In this document: positions 61,069 to 64,000 of the stretch, one piece after another
Layout: each line of letters starts with the position of its first letter
Position numbering within the stretch: position 1 is the first letter of the stretch
Assembly (NCBI GenBank): GCA_903834475.1
Contig: CAILJH010000062.1
Location: forward strand, 18,169-82,168
Source of the DNA: an uncultured Prolixibacteraceae bacterium
GTDB taxonomy: Bacteria > Bacteroidota > Bacteroidia > Bacteroidales > Prolixibacteraceae
Direction: 5' to 3'
DNA length: 64,000 bases
Position numbers and translations under genes: made by a program
Notes under the pieces: generated by a model
Databases searched by the model: none
Told to the model about the DNA's origin: nothing
The model's input: the letters and a program-made list of their open reading frames with translations, nothing else

Positions 61069-62577
61069 TTACTCCCCTCCTTCGGAGGGGTCAGGGGAGG
61101 CTCTTTTTAATAGTTTTTTCCAGTTCTGATAAGCGGCTTCGTATTCAGCTTTCTTGCTCAAATCCGGAGAAATGGTATCCAGTTTTTTTAGACTGGCAAA
61201 TGCTTCTTTTGCTGAGGCATAATAACCCGAACCAATTCCTGCACCACGGGCAGCACCAACTGATCCGTCGGTGTTGTATAATTCGATGGTTGCTCCGGAA
61301 ACTCCGGCAAGGGTTTCACGGAAGATTGGACTGAGGAACATATTGGCTTTTCCGGCGCGGATAACTTGCGCTTTAATGCCAATTTCTTCCATGATTTCCA
61401 TTCCGTATTTGAAAGAGAAAACAATTCCTTCCTGTGCAGCGCGGAAAAGATGAGCTTCGGTGTGGGTGTTGAAACCCAATCCTGAAATTTGTGCGCCGAT
61501 ATTTTTATTCCGAAGAACACGTTCGGCACCGTTTCCAAATGGCAGAATACTCACACCTTCAGAACCAATAGCTACTTCAGAAGCTTTCTGATTCATTTCT
61601 TCGTACGAAAACGCTTTGTTCCCGACAGTTTTATTCAGCCAGGAATTCAGAATTCCGGTTCCGTTGATGCAAAGCAAAACGCCCAAACGGTTGGCTTCGG
61701 AAGTGTGATTGACGTGTGCAAAAGTGTTCACACGTGAATACTGATCGTATTTTACTTCGCCGCTCACACCATAAACAACTCCTGAAGTTCCGGCGGTAGT
61801 GGCAATTTCTCCCGGATTCAATACATTCAGCGAAAGTGCGTTATTCGGCTGGTCACCGGCACGGTAACTGATTTTGGTTCCTTCAGCCAATCCAAGTTCG
61901 GCTGCTGCTTTGGCATTTACCACGCCCTGAACCGAGAAAGTCGAAACGATTTCAGGAATAAACGATTTTTCGAATCCGTAGTAATCAAGCAGCATATTAG
62001 CTACTGAATTTTCCTTGAAATTCCAGAGAATTCCTTCTGACAAACCACTTGCAGTCGTTTTTATTTCTCCGGAAAGTTTCATGGCAATGTAATCGCCGGG
62101 AAGCATGATCTTGTCTATTTTGGAGTACAACTCAGGCTCGTTGTCTTTTACCCATTTCAGTTTCGAGGCAGTGAAATTTCCTGGTGAATTGAGTAAATTC
62201 GAGAGGCATTTTTCATCACCGATTTTTGTAAATGCCATGTTGCCGAATTCAGCAGCACGGCTATCGCACCAGATGATGGAAGGACGCAAAACCTGCTGGT
62301 TTTTATCGACCACCACCAATCCGTGCATCTGGTATGAAATGCCGATTGAATCAATGCTTTTTGGGTCAACTTTCGACTGTGCCATCACATCGGCCAGTGC
62401 CAGTTTCAGGTTTGCCCACCATTGTTCCGGTTCCTGTTCTGCCCATCCTGCCTGAACAGCTGTGATTTTCATTTCCTGTTTCGGATAAAAAGCGGTGGCG
62501 ACACAATCTCCTGATTGTCCGTCAATAAGCGAAGCTTTTACTGAAGAACTACCTATATCAAATCCTAATAAATACAT
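61069..62577 (-). CDS. xylB: Xylulokinase
   Basis: A 502-residue FGGY kinase that phosphorylates D-xylulose. It shows the N-terminal phosphate loop LLGFDIGSSSVKASLIDG, SYQMHGLVVVDK, IIWCDSRAAE, AGDQPNNALSLNVL with ATTAGTSGVVYG, and RAGKANMFLSPIFRETLAG near the C-terminus. The last 11 residues (ASPDPSEGGE and neighbours) are encoded by a C-rich dispersed repeat that also supplies the TAA stop, so the native C-terminus was probably replaced. It is the first structural gene after the xylR-side promoter. Confidence 0.95.
   Translation of the reverse strand: MYLLGFDIGSSSVKASLIDGQSGDCVATAFYPKQEMKITAVQAGWAEQEPEQWWANLKLALADVMAQSKVDPKSIDSIGISYQMHGLVVVDKNQQVLRPSIIWCDSRAAEFGNMAFTKIGDEKCLSNLLNSPGNFTASKLKWVKDNEPELYSKIDKIMLPGDYIAMKLSGEIKTTASGLSEGILWNFKENSVANMLLDYYGFEKSFIPEIVSTFSVQGVVNAKAAAELGLAEGTKISYRAGDQPNNALSLNVLNPGEIATTAGTSGVVYGVSGEVKYDQYSRVNTFAHVNHTSEANRLGVLLCINGTGILNSWLNKTVGNKAFSYEEMNQKASEVAIGSEGVSILPFGNGAERVLRNKNIGAQISGLGFNTHTEAHLFRAAQEGIVFSFKYGMEIMEEIGIKAQVIRAGKANMFLSPIFRETLAGVSGATIELYNTDGSVGAARGAGIGSGYYASAKEAFASLKKLDTISPDLSKKAEYEAAYQNWKKLLKRASPDPSEGGE
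61070..61104. repeat. C-rich dispersed hairpin repeat overlapping the 3' end of xylB
   Basis: CCCCTCC-TTC-GGAGGGG (61074-61090) followed by TCAGGGGAGGCTC. It is in coding DNA: read on the minus strand it gives ASPDPSEGGE-stop. Confidence 0.75.
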
Positions 62578-62633
62578 GTTGAAGAAGTTATAAGTTATAA
62601 ATTATGAGTTATTAGAAATGGTCATAAATCATT

Positions 62634-62677
62634 GGTCATTTGAAAAGAGTAAAAAGTAAAACCCTTTTCAAATGACC
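62634..62677 (-). promoter_or_regulatory. Long hairpin in the xylB leader
   Basis: A perfect 14-bp stem GGTCATTTGAAAAG/CTTTTCAAATGACC with a 16-base loop. It lies about 43-86 bases after the predicted xylB transcription start and about 57 bases before the xylB start codon. No T run follows, so it is not a plain terminator; it may stabilise the mRNA. Confidence 0.6.
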
Positions 62678-62712
62678 CATGAATCTTTCCTGTTTAACGC
62701 AAACCGTTCTGT

Positions 62713-62757
62713 TCTGGTATGCCAGACAAAACTAAATCTTACTAAGCCATATTCAAA
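62713..62757 (-). promoter_or_regulatory. Promoter and operator of the xylBAE operon
   Basis: Minus strand: TTTG (62754-62757), 19-base spacer, TAGTTTTG (62727-62734). The operator TCTGG-TATG-CCAGA (62713-62726) follows immediately, covering the predicted transcription start (about 62720). The extended motif TCTGTTCTGGTATGC (62708-62722) is identical at xylR. Confidence 0.78.
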
Positions 62758-62784
62758 ATATGCCTTGATGTTTTAGAACATTAA

Positions 62785-63783
62785 TCAAATAGATTTTCGA
62801 ACTGTCAGTTTTGAGGGAATGACCAAATTGGTTTTTTCACCTGTAATTACAAATTCAGCGATCTTTTTACCCATGAGTTCAAAGTCGGTGGAGATCACGG
62901 TAATTCCTTCCTTGACATACTTTTTCATCGGCGTTTCGTTGTATGAAATCACCCCGACATCCTGTCCCAAAACAAAGTTTTTCTGGTGACATTGGTCGAG
63001 AAATTTAGCCAATGTCCGATCGCTTACCAATAAATATAATTCGTTTTTTTCAAGATCAAATTTTTTAAAATCGTACAATGTTTTGAAAATCATCTGATGA
63101 TCGGAACAGAATTTTTCAAAATACTGGATCGAGATTTTGGGATGGTAAGTAAAAGAAGGGTAGAGGTAAATGAATTTTTCGTATTTGCGGATTAAGTCGA
63201 TCCCGCTTTCAAGCGAATCATACAAAGCCTGTCCAAAATCCTGATGAATCGATGAGGTACCTTCCTGGGCATTCACGTTCCAGTCAATCACCAGCAACTT
63301 GCTTGCCGGTATCTGGCTGGTGATTTCGGGCACACGTTCATGATCGAAATTCATGATGATGTATTTGGTGTATTTGCCCAGACTTTCCTTGATAATCTTC
63401 TCGAAATCATCAATATTGTAATGGTGAAAATGAAGATCGATGGCAATGGTTTCGGGAAGGTCATCTAAAAATGAACCGTACAGGACTTCTTTATAGGCTT
63501 TGAAAGTATCCAGAAACAGAAAAACTTTGGTAACCGCTTTAGCCACAAAATATCCACGATTGGGTACCGATTCAATCACGCCACGCGTCTTTAATTCGGC
63601 ATATGCTTTGAAAACTGTATCGCGCGACAAGCAGCTTTCTTTGCAAATCTGGTTGACCGATGGCAACATATCGCCAACCTGAAGTAAATTGCGACTGATG
63701 GCTTCATTAACTGAATCAATTAACTGCTGAAATTTCAGCAAATTGGATTGTGAATTAACTGTGAAATGAAATTTACTCTCCAT
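62785..63783 (-). CDS. xylR: GntR-family regulator with periplasmic-binding-protein-like sensor domain (XylR type)
   Basis: A 332-residue regulator. The N-terminal GntR winged helix (about 10-78) has GDMLPSVNQICKESCLSRDTVFKAYAELKTRGVIESVPNRGYFVA split across helices; the C-terminal part (about 85-330) resembles the LacI-type sugar-binding fold (YIIMNFDHERVPEI, DVGVISYNETPMKKYVKEGITVISTD). Location and shared operators point to xylose control. Start 63783 (MESKF) is preferred; ATG 63894 lies upstream of the promoter. It is transcribed in the same direction as xylB, 207 bases upstream of it, and carries its own operator. Confidence 0.88.
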   Translation of the reverse strand: MESKFHFTVNSQSNLLKFQQLIDSVNEAISRNLLQVGDMLPSVNQICKESCLSRDTVFKAYAELKTRGVIESVPNRGYFVAKAVTKVFLFLDTFKAYKEVLYGSFLDDLPETIAIDLHFHHYNIDDFEKIIKESLGKYTKYIIMNFDHERVPEITSQIPASKLLVIDWNVNAQEGTSSIHQDFGQALYDSLESGIDLIRKYEKFIYLYPSFTYHPKISIQYFEKFCSDHQMIFKTLYDFKKFDLEKNELYLLVSDRTLAKFLDQCHQKNFVLGQDVGVISYNETPMKKYVKEGITVISTDFELMGKKIAEFVITGEKTNLVIPSKLTVRKSI

Positions 63784-63803
63784 ACGTTGCTCGTTAAAAG
63801 TGG

Positions 63804-63848
63804 TCTGTTCTGGTATGCAAACATACGGAATAGATCGGAAAAGGCAAA
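63804..63848 (-). promoter_or_regulatory. Promoter and operator of xylR
   Basis: Minus strand: TTTG (63845-63848), 19-base spacer, TATGTTTG (63818-63825). The operator half TCTGTTCTGGTATGC (63804-63818) follows at the transcription start, implying autoregulation. Confidence 0.78.
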
Positions 63849-64000
63849 AGGGAAAGTGAGATCGTAGATTCAAGTCACAAATGCGACAAATCAATTCAAA
63901 GCTGCAAAAAATATCTTAGAGGGCGTTTGAAACTTTAACTTTTCTCTTGGTCTTCGATTTATCTTATTCTGTATTAATTTGATATATTCACTGTCATACA

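Noticed and set aside
1..64000. CRISPR arrays, tRNA or rRNA genes, prophage and classical insertion sequences
   Set aside because: I looked for regularly spaced repeats, T-loop-like GTTCRANNC motifs in noncoding gaps, and transposase or integrase motifs, and found none that hold up.
63895..64000. Terminal 106 bases of the window
   Set aside because: No gene start, promoter or repeat could be supported before the window ends.

Overview
The window looks like a chromosomal segment of a member of the Bacteroidota, most likely Bacteroidales in the broad sense (a Marinilabiliales/Prolixibacteraceae-like organism is my inference). The evidence is two exported proteins with type IX secretion (T9SS) sorting tails, repeated matches to the Bacteroidota promoter TTTG-N19/20-TAnnTTTG, LVIVD and CotH proteins, and VOR-type ferredoxin-dependent 2-oxoacid metabolism. 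Most of the window is dense core genome. I saw no tRNA, rRNA, CRISPR array or classical transposase.

Layout. 1-8.6 kb (+): a phenylacetate-CoA ligase (cut by the window edge), an ACT protein, an inserted MNT/HEPN pair, prephenate dehydratase, an atypical flavodoxin, an aminotransferase, a Crp-type regulator, and a ferredoxin plus VorB/VorA/VorC oxidoreductase. Together these could interconvert aryl or branched acids, their acyl-CoAs, 2-oxoacids and amino acids. 8.7-14 kb: two convergent secreted T9SS cargo proteins (CotH/lamin-tail, SGNH hydrolase). 14-25 kb: core genes, mostly (-): an exported family often labelled asparagine synthetase B, dnaB, a decayed toxin-antitoxin locus, ddl, an inverted-repeat-flanked GxxExxY nuclease gene, rluD, a PASTA protein, rpmH, rsmG, a sigma factor and a GT2, with tgt and a LptG-type permease on (+).

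26-36.7 kb: a biotin-dependent carboxyltransferase and its carrier protein, an envelope protein with an HEEGH motif, an M16 peptidase, a GT39-type transferase, a PAP2 phosphatase and a lipoprotein serpin. 37-41.2 kb: an ECF sigma factor overlapping a membrane-anchored beta-barrel protein, then two envelope proteins. 41.4-47 kb: lytic transglycosylase, uvrA, nucleoside kinase. 47.2-58.2 kb: an orphan NusG paralogue, a Mn-type SOD, an RND efflux operon headed by its own two-component system, an Fe-type SOD and a 58-residue winged-helix protein. 58.2-63.8 kb: a xylose locus (xylE-like, xylA, xylB, GntR-type xylR) with readable operators.

The most interesting signals are: (i) the MNT/HEPN cassette bracketed by a 102-bp diverged duplication of the 3' end of the ACT gene; (ii) a GxxExxY nuclease gene framed by 24-bp inverted repeats inside the rluD-ddl operon; (iii) a shared palindrome overlapping the promoters of both SOD genes and the orphan NusG gene; (iv) xylose operators whose right half-site is eroded where it meets the promoter; and (v) a repeat that supplies the C-terminus and stop codon of xylB.
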